Source: Rhizoctonia solani (Eukaryota > Basidiomycota > Agaricomycetes > Cantharellales > Ceratobasidiaceae). From it: a stretch of DNA of 64,000 bases. The stretch lies in the NCBI RefSeq assembly GCF_016906535.1, contig NC_057370.1, forward strand, positions 124,001 through 188,000, read 5' to 3'. The notes below the pieces were generated by a model. That model saw nothing but the letters and a program-made list of their open reading frames with translations, ran no database searches and had not been told where the DNA came from. Every line of letters begins with the position of its first letter. Within the stretch, counting starts at the first letter, position 1. The position numbers were made by a program, and so were the translations under genes. Positions 1-9,005 of this stretch are shown one piece after another.

Positions 1-1318
1 TGAAGTTGGGGATGAACCGCCGGAGGTAGTTAACAAAGCCTAAGAAGGCCTGGACCTGTTTAACCGTTCTAGGTTGAGGCCATGATGTAACTGCCTCTAC
101 CTTCTTCTGATCCATGGAGAAGCCTGATGGTGATATAACAATGCCAAGATAATCGACTGTGGTAACGTGGAAATGACACTTAGACAATTTGCAGAAGAGC
201 TGGTTCTTCATGAGTCTTGACAAAACTTCCCTGACATGGCTAGGGTGTTCTTCTGGATTCTCTGAGAAGATCAGGATGTTGTCCAGGTAGATGACTACTG
301 TTACATCAATGAGGTCTCTGAATAGGTTGTTCATACAATGCTGGAAGGCGGCCGGGGCGTTGGTGAGACCAAAGGGCATTACTAGGTATTTGAATAACCC
401 GTATTTGGTGCGGAAGGCCGTCTTCCACTCGTCACCTTCCTTGATCCGCACATTATTGTATCCCCATCGTAGGTCCAACTTTGTGAAAATCTTGGCATGT
501 CTGAGCTTAGCCATGAGATCGTCTTGTCTTGGCAATGGGTAAACATTTTTGTGGGTGACCTCGTTCAATTTCCTATAGTCCACCACCAGTCTGAGAGAGC
601 CATCTGCCTTTTTAACAAACATGACCGGGGCGCCTGCGGAGGAGGTACTGGGACGAATCTTCCCTGTGGCTAATTCCTCCTCAATATGTTGTTTAAGGGC
701 TTTAGATTCCGCATCAGTCATGCCGTAGATTGGTCCTGGCGTGAGTTTGGCATCTGGAGTAAGGTCTATTGAAATGTCATACTCCCTATGTGGAGGGAGG
801 ACCTTAAACTCTTCTTCGCCAAATACCCTAGCGAATTTGTGATACTGAGGTGGGAGATCTGTTAAAGGGTTGGGATCTGCTTCCTCCTCGGATGCAATTT
901 TTGCTTGATCAGGGAATGTAACCGTGCCTAGATTCCAGTCGATGAGGGGTGACTCCTGAGAGAGCCATGCCATGCCCAGTATGGCGGGTGTGTTCCCAAT
1001 GGGGCAGACTAGGAAAGGAATGGAGTGGGGATGGCCATTGGCCGAAACCGTGAGATGAACCTGGTGCCAAATGCGACCAGTCTGGGAAATAGTACCGTCT
1101 AGCATTCTCACAACTTGGGGATTTTCGAGTTGGGTTTTTGGGATTTTATATTTTTCCACAATCAAAGGGGAAATGAAGTTCGATGTGGCTCCTGAGTCAA
1201 TAAGAGTTCTGATGGGTTCTGCCGGGAATTTCTGGACGTATAGATCGATGAATAATAAAGGTTTTTTATTGGAATCCAGAGCAAGAGATACAAATTCACA
1301 ACTATCTAAAATGTCCAT
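1..1318 (-). CDS. pol: Ty3/gypsy pol (protease and reverse transcriptase), partial at window edge
   Basis: Minus-strand frame open from an ATG at 1318 to base 1, so the C-terminal part (RNase H, integrase) lies outside the window. It begins with an aspartic protease carrying L-I-D-S-G-A-T-S-N-F (about 1150-1200), followed by reverse transcriptase with the LVVDYRKLN-type motif, LPRQDDLM, the F-T-K-L-D-L-R-W-G-Y block, and the catalytic loop Y-L-D-N (about 255-275) in place of Y-L-D-D. The RT tail reads V-K-Q-V-Q-A-F-L-G-F-V-N-Y-L-R-R-F. Pol lies 35 nt after the gag stop and in another frame, so expression would need frameshifting or re-initiation. The same ATG is kept in the second copy (9368). 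The asparagine in the catalytic loop may mean a dead polymerase. Confidence 0.9.
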   Translation of the reverse strand, partial: MDILDSCEFVSLALDSNKKPLLFIDLYVQKFPAEPIRTLIDSGATSNFISPLIVEKYKIPKTQLENPQVVRMLDGTISQTGRIWHQVHLTVSANGHPHSIPFLVCPIGNTPAILGMAWLSQESPLIDWNLGTVTFPDQAKIASEEEADPNPLTDLPPQYHKFARVFGEEEFKVLPPHREYDISIDLTPDAKLTPGPIYGMTDAESKALKQHIEEELATGKIRPSTSSAGAPVMFVKKADGSLRLVVDYRKLNEVTHKNVYPLPRQDDLMAKLRHAKIFTKLDLRWGYNNVRIKEGDEWKTAFRTKYGLFKYLVMPFGLTNAPAAFQHCMNNLFRDLIDVTVVIYLDNILIFSENPEEHPSHVREVLSRLMKNQLFCKLSKCHFHVTTVDYLGIVISPSGFSMDQKKVEAVTSWPQPRTVKQVQAFLGFVNYLRRFIPNF

Positions 1319-1353
1319 TTTTGGAGTTGGGGGCTTGGCAGCAGTCCTCGACT

Positions 1354-2559
1354 TCAGTCTTTTCCCAACTCGGCATCTTCGGCAACCTTAGCCACTTCCT
1401 TGATTGTGGCTTTCCACCCATTGGGGCACTGCTTGATGCCATGTCCTTTTTGGCCGCACTTGACACAAAGGCCAGACGCGCGGCGGCGGTCCCTTTCTTC
1501 CGGGGTAACGTAATTTGGGTCTTCAGAAAGACGGACCCGTTGGGTGGTGGTAGTAGTGGAAGTGGTCGCGGTGACCGGGGACTTGGTGGGGGCCTTTTTG
1601 GGCCGGTTCTCCTCGTTTTCCCGACGAATGTTGTCAATTTTGATGGAGGCGGCAAAGATAGCCTCCAACTCGTCGGGAATACTGTCTTTGGTAGACAGGA
1701 GTTCCTTGACCTTCCATTGAAGGCCGCGCGTGAATTGGGCGATGTATGCCTCTTCATTCCAGTCAAGTTCCGCCATAAGGTTGCGGAATTCGGTGACATA
1801 CTCAGCCGTGGTGGTAGTCTGAGTTAGCGCGGCTATCTTCCTTGCGGCTGCCCTTTTGGCATCAGGGTCCGCAAAGGCTTCCTTGAACTTGGTTGTCATG
1901 GCCGGGATGGTTGTGGGGGCATTGGTTTCACCCTTGATGATATTCCCAATGATAGGGAGTGCCCAATCAGCGGCTTTATCCTCCATGTGGTAGAGGATCC
2001 AGACAATCAATTGCTCGTCTTCCTCAAATTGGTCCCTGTGAAGGGCCCCCCATAACAGCATGCGGTCTAACCATTGGACCGCCTTTCGTCCTTGGATATC
2101 TCCTTTGAATGGGTCCGGTAGCTCCATTTTGGGACGTTTGGTGTCCGAGCCCGAGCTGAAGGGGGTGAGGGTCCTTAGATCCCTAAGCGCTCCGCAAGGT
2201 TCTTCCTTGATCCTCCTTGGTTGTTCTTCCTCGGAGTCGTACCCAGTGGTGCCTCTGGTGGGGCGGAAGGGGTCCCTGAGCCCAGGCCTAGCCGTTCTTG
2301 GAGTGTCGGCTTGTCCTTCTGTATGAGAAGGAGGGGTGATAGGCCCAGTCGATGGGCCAGGCTGTGCTTGGGTTTGGGTGGTTCCCCCTTGGTCCTTGTC
2401 TCCGAGAAGGTCCGCGGTCTCTTTGCATATGGCTTTGAGCTTGCTGAGCTGTTGGCCTTGGGAGCGGATTTGGTCCTGTAAGGACCCAACAGTGGCTGTG
2501 AGGGCTGTGACAGCCTTGAGGAGAGCGCTAATGGTCGGCTCTGGTTCCATTTCTGACAA
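1354..2559 (-). CDS. gag: Ty3/gypsy Gag, 401 aa, intact
   Basis: Structural Gag of the retrotransposon. The N-terminus (residues 1-60) is predicted coiled coil with the pattern SALLKAVTALTATVGSLQDQ. The capsid-like core (about 150-290) contains W-L-D-R-M-L-L-W-G-A-L-H and the E-F-R-N-L-M-A-E-L-D-W block typical of retrotransposon Gag domains. A CCHC zinc knuckle follows near residue 365 (C-V-K-C-G-Q-K-G-H-G-I-K-Q-C). It is a single uninterrupted frame and the best-kept gag of three copies here. Start chosen at the ATG that gives MSEMEPEP, since MEPEP is shared by all copies. It lies just inside the LTR at 2712-3631. Confidence 0.93.
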   Translation of the reverse strand: MSEMEPEPTISALLKAVTALTATVGSLQDQIRSQGQQLSKLKAICKETADLLGDKDQGGTTQTQAQPGPSTGPITPPSHTEGQADTPRTARPGLRDPFRPTRGTTGYDSEEEQPRRIKEEPCGALRDLRTLTPFSSGSDTKRPKMELPDPFKGDIQGRKAVQWLDRMLLWGALHRDQFEEDEQLIVWILYHMEDKAADWALPIIGNIIKGETNAPTTIPAMTTKFKEAFADPDAKRAAARKIAALTQTTTTAEYVTEFRNLMAELDWNEEAYIAQFTRGLQWKVKELLSTKDSIPDELEAIFAASIKIDNIRRENEENRPKKAPTKSPVTATTSTTTTTQRVRLSEDPNYVTPEERDRRRASGLCVKCGQKGHGIKQCPNGWKATIKEVAKVAEDAELGKD

Positions 2560-2711
2560 GTCTTGCGCAACGGGAGATGGGCTGCGAGTGGGTGGTTGGG
2601 AATGGGATGGAACTGAGCGACGGCTGGTACGACTGGAGGGACGGGAGTAAGGGTGTGAGGCGCCAGAGCGTGTGGATGGAATTATGAAACGGCGTGGGGG
2701 GATGGGGTGCC

Positions 2712-3631
2712 TGATACAGGACTTATGAGCGGTTTTTGCGCAAGATGTTGTTCGCTAACTCCTTGCGTCAAGCACCTAGCGTTGAACAATCCCTACAGCA
2801 AATCAGCAGATCTGGCAATCGTGATATGTGCGGGTTTTTTGCAAGCGGGTGTTTCGGCTGTCTAGGAGCGCTACTTGCAGAGTTCCGGCGAAACTCGTGG
2901 TATGCGGGCGATCAGAGCCTGTCAGCCTTATAGCAATTTGGTACTACGTGGGACCGACGCTAGTTTGATTATTAATAGCGAAAGGCGAGTCCGTTCACGT
3001 GATTTCCCTTGTGCTAGTACTGGAGGTCCTCTCGTTGTCGATCAAAGCCTACAGCAAGTCGATTTTACAATGTCGTACGCCAACTGTAAGGTTGGGTACA
3101 CGCTAGTGGGCGGGCGCTTGAGGCCGTACTACTACACTTGCTTATGTAATCTAACTACTAAAGGCTATACTAACAGCGCTTAAGGCGCTCTACTACTATC
3201 TACTGTCGACGAGGGGGCCTGAGGCCTGGGAGGTGTGATGAGTTAATCAAGGGGTGAGTGCTTCTGCTTCTACTGAGGGCCGGCTACTTAGCTGGCTGAC
3301 TACCTTCTCTAGTGAGTAAGAGACGAGGTAAAATCGACTTGGGGTCTCCAAGCGATTTCCCTGCTGTATATATAGACAAAACTGCTAACTACATGTGGTC
3401 TGTGCGTGTGTGAATAGAAGCCTACATGTGAAAAGAGAAGCGTGCTGCGGGCTGCGCAGAAGCATGGATTTCTCCTAAGCGCCCTTGGCACGGCATCTCG
3501 GCGCGGCATCTCGGCATAATAAGCGCCGAGATCACGTGATCGAAAAATGTAAGATATAAGGTTCGGAAAAAATACTAAAAATAAGAGAAAAATCGTGCGA
3601 ATCCAATGGTATAGATAAGGAGGTTATAACA
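2712..3631 (-). repeat. 5' LTR of the first Ty3 element
   Basis: 920-bp LTR read on the minus strand, starting TGTTATAAC (3631) and ending TGTATCA (2712); termini are near-inverted TG...CA. Matching LTRs of 922 and 919 bp occur at 10743-11664 and 13417-14335. It contains a perfect GATCACGTGATC palindrome about 100 bp from its start and a TATATATA promoter element near 3365-3375. CpG content is well preserved, which suggests it is the youngest copy here. Confidence 0.9.
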
Positions 3632-3662
3632 CCTTCTTTTCTATGGTAGAAGGGAGTATTGA

Positions 3663-4124
3663 CATGTTGTTACCAGGGCTACAGTCAACCTGCCACCTGG
3701 TGTTCAGGAGTGGGTTACTTCCAATATATTGGAAAGAGATCCTGAATCTGATTGTGGTAAGATCCTTGTTTTGTGGGGTCCTTCAGAGACAGGGAAGTCA
3801 GCCCTTGCTTGTTCTTGGGGCCACCACATTAGGTTCAGGCAGAATCTTAACTCTGATGAGTTTAGTGACCATCCTATGGTTCAGTATGCAGTGCTGGATG
3901 ATATGGATTGGTCCAAGGTCCCTTTGAAGATGTGGGTGCAGGAAGACTTCAATTTCTGCACTAGTTACAGATCAGAGCGCCATTGCCAATGGGGGCGCTC
4001 TACTGTTATTTGTTCCAATTCTAAGCCTTCTGTATTTGCTGATTGTAGTTATGCCACAGTTGATGGCAAGAATTGGATAGACACCAATTGCACCTTTGTG
4101 TATATTGGTGATAAGTTGTATTAG
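3663..4124 (+). pseudogene. CRESS-DNA-virus-type Rep, SF3 helicase half (captured fragment)
   Basis: Open plus-strand frame from just after a stop at 3660-3662 to the stop at 4122-4124, about 153 codons. It shows superfamily 3 helicase motifs in order: Walker A G-P-S-E-T-G-K-S (3777-3800), Walker B V-L-D-D-M-D (3891-3908) and a motif C-like V-I-C-S-N (4005-4019), with the W-G-R between B and C seen in geminivirus/genomovirus-type Rep proteins. There is no initiating ATG or HUH endonuclease half: an LTR ends at 3631, immediately upstream, so the N-terminal half has been cut off by the retrotransposon. A polyadenylation-like AATAAAA lies near 4180. Family knowledge: such Rep genes have been found endogenised in fungal genomes. 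Assignment rests on motifs only. Confidence 0.72.
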
Positions 4125-4338
4125 ATAGTTCCCTTCCTGTCTTGCTTTTTTCTTGCTTTGTATGTTTTGGACCCTGTCTCAATAAAAGCGTCTTTTCTTT
4201 TCCTCCATTTGGCATTTAGAGATAAAATGATTCTTGAGAGATCAGATAAGACAGATGGTTACTAAGAAGGAGCAAACATTGGAAGAAAAGGAAGAAGAGA
4301 AGGATGTAAGGTTATTGGATGGGATGTTACATATTTCA

Positions 4339-4731
4339 TCACATTCCATCAGCATAATCCAAGGGATTCCATTTGTTCATGGCCTTGTTACTTTCAAGGT
4401 CAGACTCATGTCCTCCTTCATCACTTAATTCATGGATTGCTAAGTTGGATATACTTCTGCTCAGATCATTCTGAGCTGCTTGCATGGCCCATTGTTTGAG
4501 CCAGTCATGTAGATCCTCTATGCTCATTTTGCGTTCTAGGATCATGTAATAGACATCCTCAGGAGTGAGGTTGTCCACATAGCCACCTAAGCCTGATGGC
4601 AGTTTGTTTTTCCAGTTTTCAATTTCCGTAGCCAGCCATTCCCTTACTGTTGAGATTGGTATCCACCATTCAGGATCAATTTCCTCAATGTCTAGATGCC
4701 ACTGTTGTAGACACACTTGATACCAGGGAAT
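4339..4731 (-). CDS. Acidic hypothetical protein fragment (125-130 aa)
   Basis: Minus-strand frame ending at 4339, converging on the Rep-like frame 215 bp away. The product is tryptophan-rich and acidic (blocks such as EEIDPEWWIPISTVREWL and a D/E-rich tail) and I recognise no domain. The frame runs back without ATG to a stop at 4732-4734. This is inside the probable LTR that begins at about 4703, so its original N-terminus has probably been separated by LTR insertion; the frame ending in KFFV on the other side of the LTR (5375-5785) is a candidate for the missing part. It probably belongs to the same unidentified element as the zinc-knuckle frame at 5392-6630. Confidence 0.4.
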   Translation of the reverse strand: MPWYQVCLQQWHLDIEEIDPEWWIPISTVREWLATEIENWKNKLPSGLGGYVDNLTPEDVYYMILERKMSIEDLHDWLKQWAMQAAQNDLSRSISNLAIHELSDEGGHESDLESNKAMNKWNPLDYADGM

Positions 4732-5370
4732 TTATTCCCATTTTCTCGAATTTAAACGAAAACAAACGGACAACATTTTCGATCACGTGACCTCGGCGCT
4801 TATATCATACGCTAAGCGCCGAGCCACGTCCCCTTCCGCGCTTACCTCAGCATGCGTAGCCACCTCCACCTGATGACATCACCATGACACGTCAGTGACA
4901 CGTATGCATGAGTAAGGCCGACTGCGGATTGGGGTTCTTATTGGTTATAGTATTGCATATATTGTATTTGTAATTAGTTCACCCTTGTAATATATAAGGA
5001 GGCCAACCGACCATGGTAACACCCAGGTTGATTACCTCTTGTCGCATCCCCATTACTGTACAAGGGCCTTAAGCCCAGTAACCCACTTAGCTACTTAGTC
5101 CACACCGCCTTAAGCGGCTTTCTTGCTGGAGTTACATAGCTGGTCATTGCCCTTACGGCCTTGGTCATCGTAGTATAGCTGGTCGTCGCCGTAGGATAGC
5201 TTGCTGCCGCCTTACGCGGTCTTCTACTTAGATACATCCGGCCGCAAGCGCCTTCCTCCTCGACGTCCTTACAGACGTCCAGGACAGCCACTCTGCCAAC
5301 TTCCTTGTGTGCTTTAGCACTGGGGCCCTCACTACATCCTCCACAGAGGCACCCACATTACCTCTACACA
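4703..5370 (+). repeat. Probable solo LTR of a related Ty3 family
   Basis: Bounded by TGTTGTAGA on the left and TCTACACA on the right, near-perfect inverted ends. Its promoter block at 4775-4802 (TTTTCGATCACGTGAC followed by CTCGGCGCTTAT) matches the same-position block of the 920-bp LTRs, at a similar distance from the LTR start. A TATATAAGG lies at 4991-4999 and the downstream part has CCTTAAGCGG-type words seen in the other LTRs. I could not find a clear target-site duplication (GCCAC on the left, CAAAG on the right), so the boundaries are approximate. Confidence 0.6.
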
Positions 5371-5374
5371 CAAA

Positions 5375-5785
5375 GAACTTGGTACTTTGCATTAGTTTGG
5401 GTTGTTTTGGTGGCTCACTGCCAACCCAGCGGAGGTATCCCCTTGTTGGGCAGCGTAGGGTTCTTCCAATCCAGTAGCATTTCCATTGTTGACCCATTGG
5501 TATGTAATCAAGGGTTGCTGAGGGATCAAGTAGTTTGGCATAAGCCTTGGATTGTTGGAAGGAGTCACATCTTGTGATGACCTTATGCCAGTCATAGATG
5601 TTGGTGATAGGGGGTTGATCATTCCCCATGTCCCAGCCCATGGATGGATCTGGGGGTGCCCATTGATCCAGGTTGTCCTGGGACCAAGGGAACTCGGTCC
5701 TGTGCTCACTGGATCTATCAAGGTGGTAAGAGGTGGCATTTCCTGTGGCCTTGGAGATCCTGGTCTCTGTTCTGATGGCAGGCAT
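5375..5785 (-). CDS. Overlapping open frame, possibly the upstream part of the 4339 protein
   Basis: This minus-strand frame overlaps the last 390 nt of the zinc-knuckle frame. It encodes a tryptophan-rich sequence with blocks such as D-W-H-K-V-I-T-R and P-M-G-Q-Q-W-K-C-Y-W, ending in M-Q-S-T-K-F-F-V at the edge of the putative LTR (5370). The composition resembles the fragment at 4339-4731 on the other side of the LTR, so the two may once have been one frame reached by a frameshift from the zinc-knuckle protein. This is inference from composition and position. Confidence 0.35.
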
Positions 5786-6630
5786 GATGTTCTAGTAATG
5801 GGGATAGATAAGAAGGTAGTGGTGCCAGTGGTGGTTTGAGATGACTTCCCAGGCATGGGATGCCTTCCTTTATACCCTGGGTTGCCAGGACCCTTATCTT
5901 TCCGCTTGTCAGACCCTTTATTGCCCTTTGCCCTAGGGTCACGTGATTTCCTATGTTCTTCAGTAGAGTGGTTTGTTCTCCCACACACCTCACATTGGAT
6001 TTCAGTAGACCCTGATTTATCAGAATTGGATTCACTGTTGTTCTCAGCCTCCCAGAGGGAAGACAAGGGAAGTATTTTATCCAATTCATCAATCACCTCC
6101 TGAGAAATGCCTTGATCCAGCATTTCCTGTTCCATCTTTAGATGGTTGTCAATATGTTTCTCCAACCTTTTGACTCCCATTACTAGTTCCATTAAGAATC
6201 CATAGACCTTTTGGGTACTTGTAAGGTGGTCATTAGTAATCCATTTCCTGTTTGCCTCAGTTTTTGGTGGTTGAGTTTCCTCAGGGAATTTGGCAAAGAA
6301 GTCTTCAATAAAATCCTTCACTGTCTTATTCCTGGTTGCCTTATCTACCAAAGGGGTTTCCTTTTCCCTGGTGGCAGGGTCCTCCAAGGGTGTGTTATTC
6401 CCTGGATTCTCATGCCTAGGGTCTAGGATCCTAGCTGTGGCAAGTTGAAATGATTCCATATCCGGTTGGTCAGCCTGTTTAGAAGGGGTAATTCCTACTC
6501 CTTCCTGATGTCCCTGTTCCATGCCTTGCATAGGAGATGTCAGCTCCATGACATGATCATGTTCAGGGTTATCCAATTGGGGCAAAGTCCCAAATACACG
6601 CCTAGGTTGCATCTTATGAAATCCCATATT
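5392..6630 (-). CDS. Gag-like protein with CCHH zinc knuckle, unknown element
   Basis: Minus-strand frame; I take the start near 6630 (M-G-F-H-K-M-Q-P-R-R) rather than the longer hydrophobic extension to 6732, which begins on a non-ATG codon. The N-terminal half is acidic and helical. A zinc knuckle of CX2CX4HX4H type (C-E-V-C-G-R-T-N-H-S-T-E-E-H, about 5975-6015) follows, then a strongly basic KGNKGSDKRKDKGPG stretch and a Pro/Ser/Thr-rich tail. This is the layout of a nucleocapsid-like protein. A second frame at 5375-5785 overlaps its 3' end and also looks protein-like. The neighbouring Rep-like gene converges on it. No family recognised. Confidence 0.5.
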   Translation of the reverse strand, partial: NMGFHKMQPRRVFGTLPQLDNPEHDHVMELTSPMQGMEQGHQEGVGITPSKQADQPDMESFQLATARILDPRHENPGNNTPLEDPATREKETPLVDKATRNKTVKDFIEDFFAKFPEETQPPKTEANRKWITNDHLTSTQKVYGFLMELVMGVKRLEKHIDNHLKMEQEMLDQGISQEVIDELDKILPLSSLWEAENNSESNSDKSGSTEIQCEVCGRTNHSTEEHRKSRDPRAKGNKGSDKRKDKGPGNPGYKGRHPMPGKSSQTTTGTTTFLSIPITRTSCLPSEQRPGSPRPQEMPPLTTLIDPVSTGPSSLGPRTTWINGHPQIHPWAGTWGMINPLSPTSMTGIRSSQDVTPSNNPRLMPNYLIPQQPLITYQWVNNGNATGLEEPYAAQQGDTSAGLAVSHQNNPN

Positions 6631-6702
6631 GTTGCAAAAGGCCAAATAGAGCACTATAATAGTCTCTATTACTCGCAAGTTCCAAGATATACCTATCTTA
6701 AT

Positions 6703-6907
6703 CAGTAAGAAGCCAAATAGCGCAACCCACAAAGGAAGTCTTTAGCTATTTGCAAGAAGAAGACAAGAAGTCTCAGTTAGTAAGAAGCAAAATAGCGCAA
6801 CCCACAAAGGAAGTCTTTAGCTATTTGCAAGTAGAAGACAAGAAGTCTTAGTTAGCAAGAGGCAAAATAGCGCAACCCACAGAGGAAGTCTTTAGCTATT
6901 TGCAAGT
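6703..6907 (+). repeat. 75-bp tandem repeat, about 2.7 copies
   Basis: The word GCGCAACCCACA recurs at 75-bp spacing (about 6720, 6795 and 6870), each embedded in a near-identical unit beginning AGTAAGAAGCC and passing through GAAGTCTTTAGCTATTTGC. Few substitutions separate the units. It lies just upstream of the zinc-knuckle frame and so may be a promoter or origin-type repeat of that element. Confidence 0.9.
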
Positions 6908-7138
6908 AAAGCAGTGGACACCTAGGGTCCTAGTGATGAGAAGACTCTGACAGTACTTCTTATCACTTAATCAGAAAGAAGGATCAGTGGAGATCCTTTG
7001 TTGACAGTTGTTGATAGTTGAATTTCAAATAAATCACGCAGTTGCTCTTTTGGAGGTGTAGCAACACCTGCTTGTCCCTATAGGTTGTAAGACAAGGGAA
7101 AACAAGCTGGCTTTCTAAGCAGCTTGTTCCACCCCTAT

Positions 7139-7691
7139 TGTTACAACCCCCTAACTTATACCATTGGAATCGCACAATTTTTCTGATATTTTTAGTATTT
7201 TTTACGGATTCAATATCTTTTGTTTTTCGATCACGTGATCTCGGCGCTTATTTATGCCAAGATGCCGCGCCGAGATGCCGTGCCAAGGGCGCTTAGGAGA
7301 AATCCACGCTTCTGCGCAGCCCGCAGCACGCTTCTCTTTTCACATGTAGGCTTCTATTCACACACGCACAGACCACATGTAATTAGTAGAATTGTCTATA
7401 TATACAGCAGGGAAATCGCTTGGAGACACCAAGTCGATTTTACCTCGTCTCATACCCATTGAGGAGGACCTTCAGCCAGCTAAGTAGCCGGCCCCCCAGT
7501 AGTACAGAAGTTAACCCCATTACTTAACTCACCACACCTCCCAGGCCTCAGGCCCCTTTGCGATAGTATAGAAGTAGTAGACCGCCCTAAGCGGTATTAG
7601 TATAGCCTAGATAGTCAGTTACATAAGCAGTGTCTGTAGTAGTACGGCCACAAGCGCCCGCCCACTAGCGTGTACCCAACCTTACAGTTGG
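7139..7691 (+). repeat. Truncated Ty3 LTR in plus orientation
   Basis: Starts TGTTACAACCCCC at 7139 and matches the reverse complement of the LTR at 2712-3631 through the GATCACGTGATC palindrome (7229-7240), the TATATATAC box near 7398 and up to GGCGTACGAC at 7691, where similarity stops abruptly. About 370 bp of the LTR end are missing. It is the only copy of this family here on the plus strand. Confidence 0.85.
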
Positions 7692-9005
7692 CGTACGACA
7701 CCTATATATACCTGGGCATCACTTGGGTCTATATACATATTTCAAATGGGAGCACAGCCTCTTGGAGCCGTAGCACAGCCTCAAGAAGCAGTATGAGTCA
7801 AAGAACCATGTGGCAGTGCTTGATTAGCCAATCAAATGCCAAGAAATACACCGGTGAGGTGAGGTCTTGGCGGAGTTGGTTCTATTTTTAGCACATGATC
7901 ACGTGGAACACCGCTTAAGTATGACTCATACTCTTGGCATGCACAGCCACAATATAAGTATGACTCATCCAATTTCCATATATGGTAATCCTATTCCCCA
8001 ATCCGGCCCGGTTTTACCCGGAGATCAAGCACAGCCATCATCATGTGATTGTGGCAGTGCAGGTAGTACTTGATGACTAAGCATTTGTCATTATGCTTGG
8101 TCATAGTTGATTTGTCATTCATGAGTTGGTCATGTGACCTGGTTGCTGACTAAGCATTTGTCATCCTGCTTAGTCATACTTGATTTGTTATCAATGAGTC
8201 GATCATGTGATCTGGTTGCTGACTCATCAGAGTTCAGCTGACTAAGCTTAGTCATCCATCCATTTCATCTTCTTTCCTAATTTGGAAAGGGGATTGCCAT
8301 TTTTGGTAAGTCTAGGTTGCTTAGTCTCTATTTGTCTTGAAAGTCTTCTTCAAGTTATGTCTCTTTCCTAATTAGGAAGGTGAGTTACCATAAATGGTAA
8401 TCTGACGTTGTGTTGTTGGGACAATATGTTGTGCATCAGTGATGTAGAGGCATTAGTCATCCCTACATCCCCTATAGGCAATACATATACACATATATAT
8501 GTATATATACTGGGTATAGGTAAGCAGCTTGTTTTCAATGTCATAACCCATATCTGGAGGGGTTATTACCATATATATCCACTGTCAAAGATATATATAG
8601 TATATATGATGCACAGTGATATATTAATAATATAAGTCGCTGGGGGACGTTGCACTCCCCCCGCCCCCCTAGCCGCGGGCCAATGTTAATGCCTGCGGGC
8701 AAGGTCTGAATAATATATTATTATAGAAGAGATTATGTCATCCCCCCCCCACCTCAAATCCGTAGTAGTTTAGTATAGTATTTGATAAAGGACTGGAGGG
8801 GGGGAGGTCATGTGACCTGGACTTAGAGAATATCACTAAGTCCAGCCATGTCGACCATAAGTCTCTTATATGTAGGAACCTGGAGGTTCTGAGTGCATAT
8901 GTGCGAGTATATGCGTGCTTGCAGTCATGTTGGTGTGCAACATGAGTGTGTTGGAGGCTTGACAAGGTCAGGACTCATGGGAAGAATGGAGTGGGTCATG
9001 ACATC
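7692..9005. other. Gene-free stretch with degenerate repeats
   Basis: No convincing coding sequence. It holds a 74-bp tandem repeat (8074-8221), a pair of similar stretches beginning TTTCCTAATT (about 8275 and 8367) each followed by a short inverted CCAT...ATGG word, AT-dinucleotide runs at 8482-8512, and G/C homopolymers at 8654-8670 and 8743-8750. These are typical of decayed transposon debris. Confidence 0.6.
8074..8221 (+). repeat. 74-bp tandem repeat, two copies
   Basis: GACTAAGCATTTGTCAT occurs at 8074 and again at 8148, each followed by TTGATTTGT, ATGAGT and TCATGTGA in the same order and ending CTGGTTGCT. A third unit starts at about 8222 (GACTCATCAG) but diverges at once. Confidence 0.85.

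Noticed and set aside
2060..2650. Several plus-strand open frames over the gag gene
   Set aside because: They are shadows of the conserved minus-strand gag, which has recognisable domains in three copies.
3309..3509. Open frame repeated in every LTR (MPRRDAVPRALRR type)
   Set aside because: It lies within the LTR promoter region, is on varying strands relative to flanking genes and has many stops in the decayed copies; repetition reflects the LTR.
6631..6732. Hydrophobic N-terminal extension of the zinc-knuckle frame, looking like a signal anchor
   Set aside because: It has no ATG start and a nucleocapsid-like protein is not expected to be secreted; the internal ATG at about 6630 is a better start.
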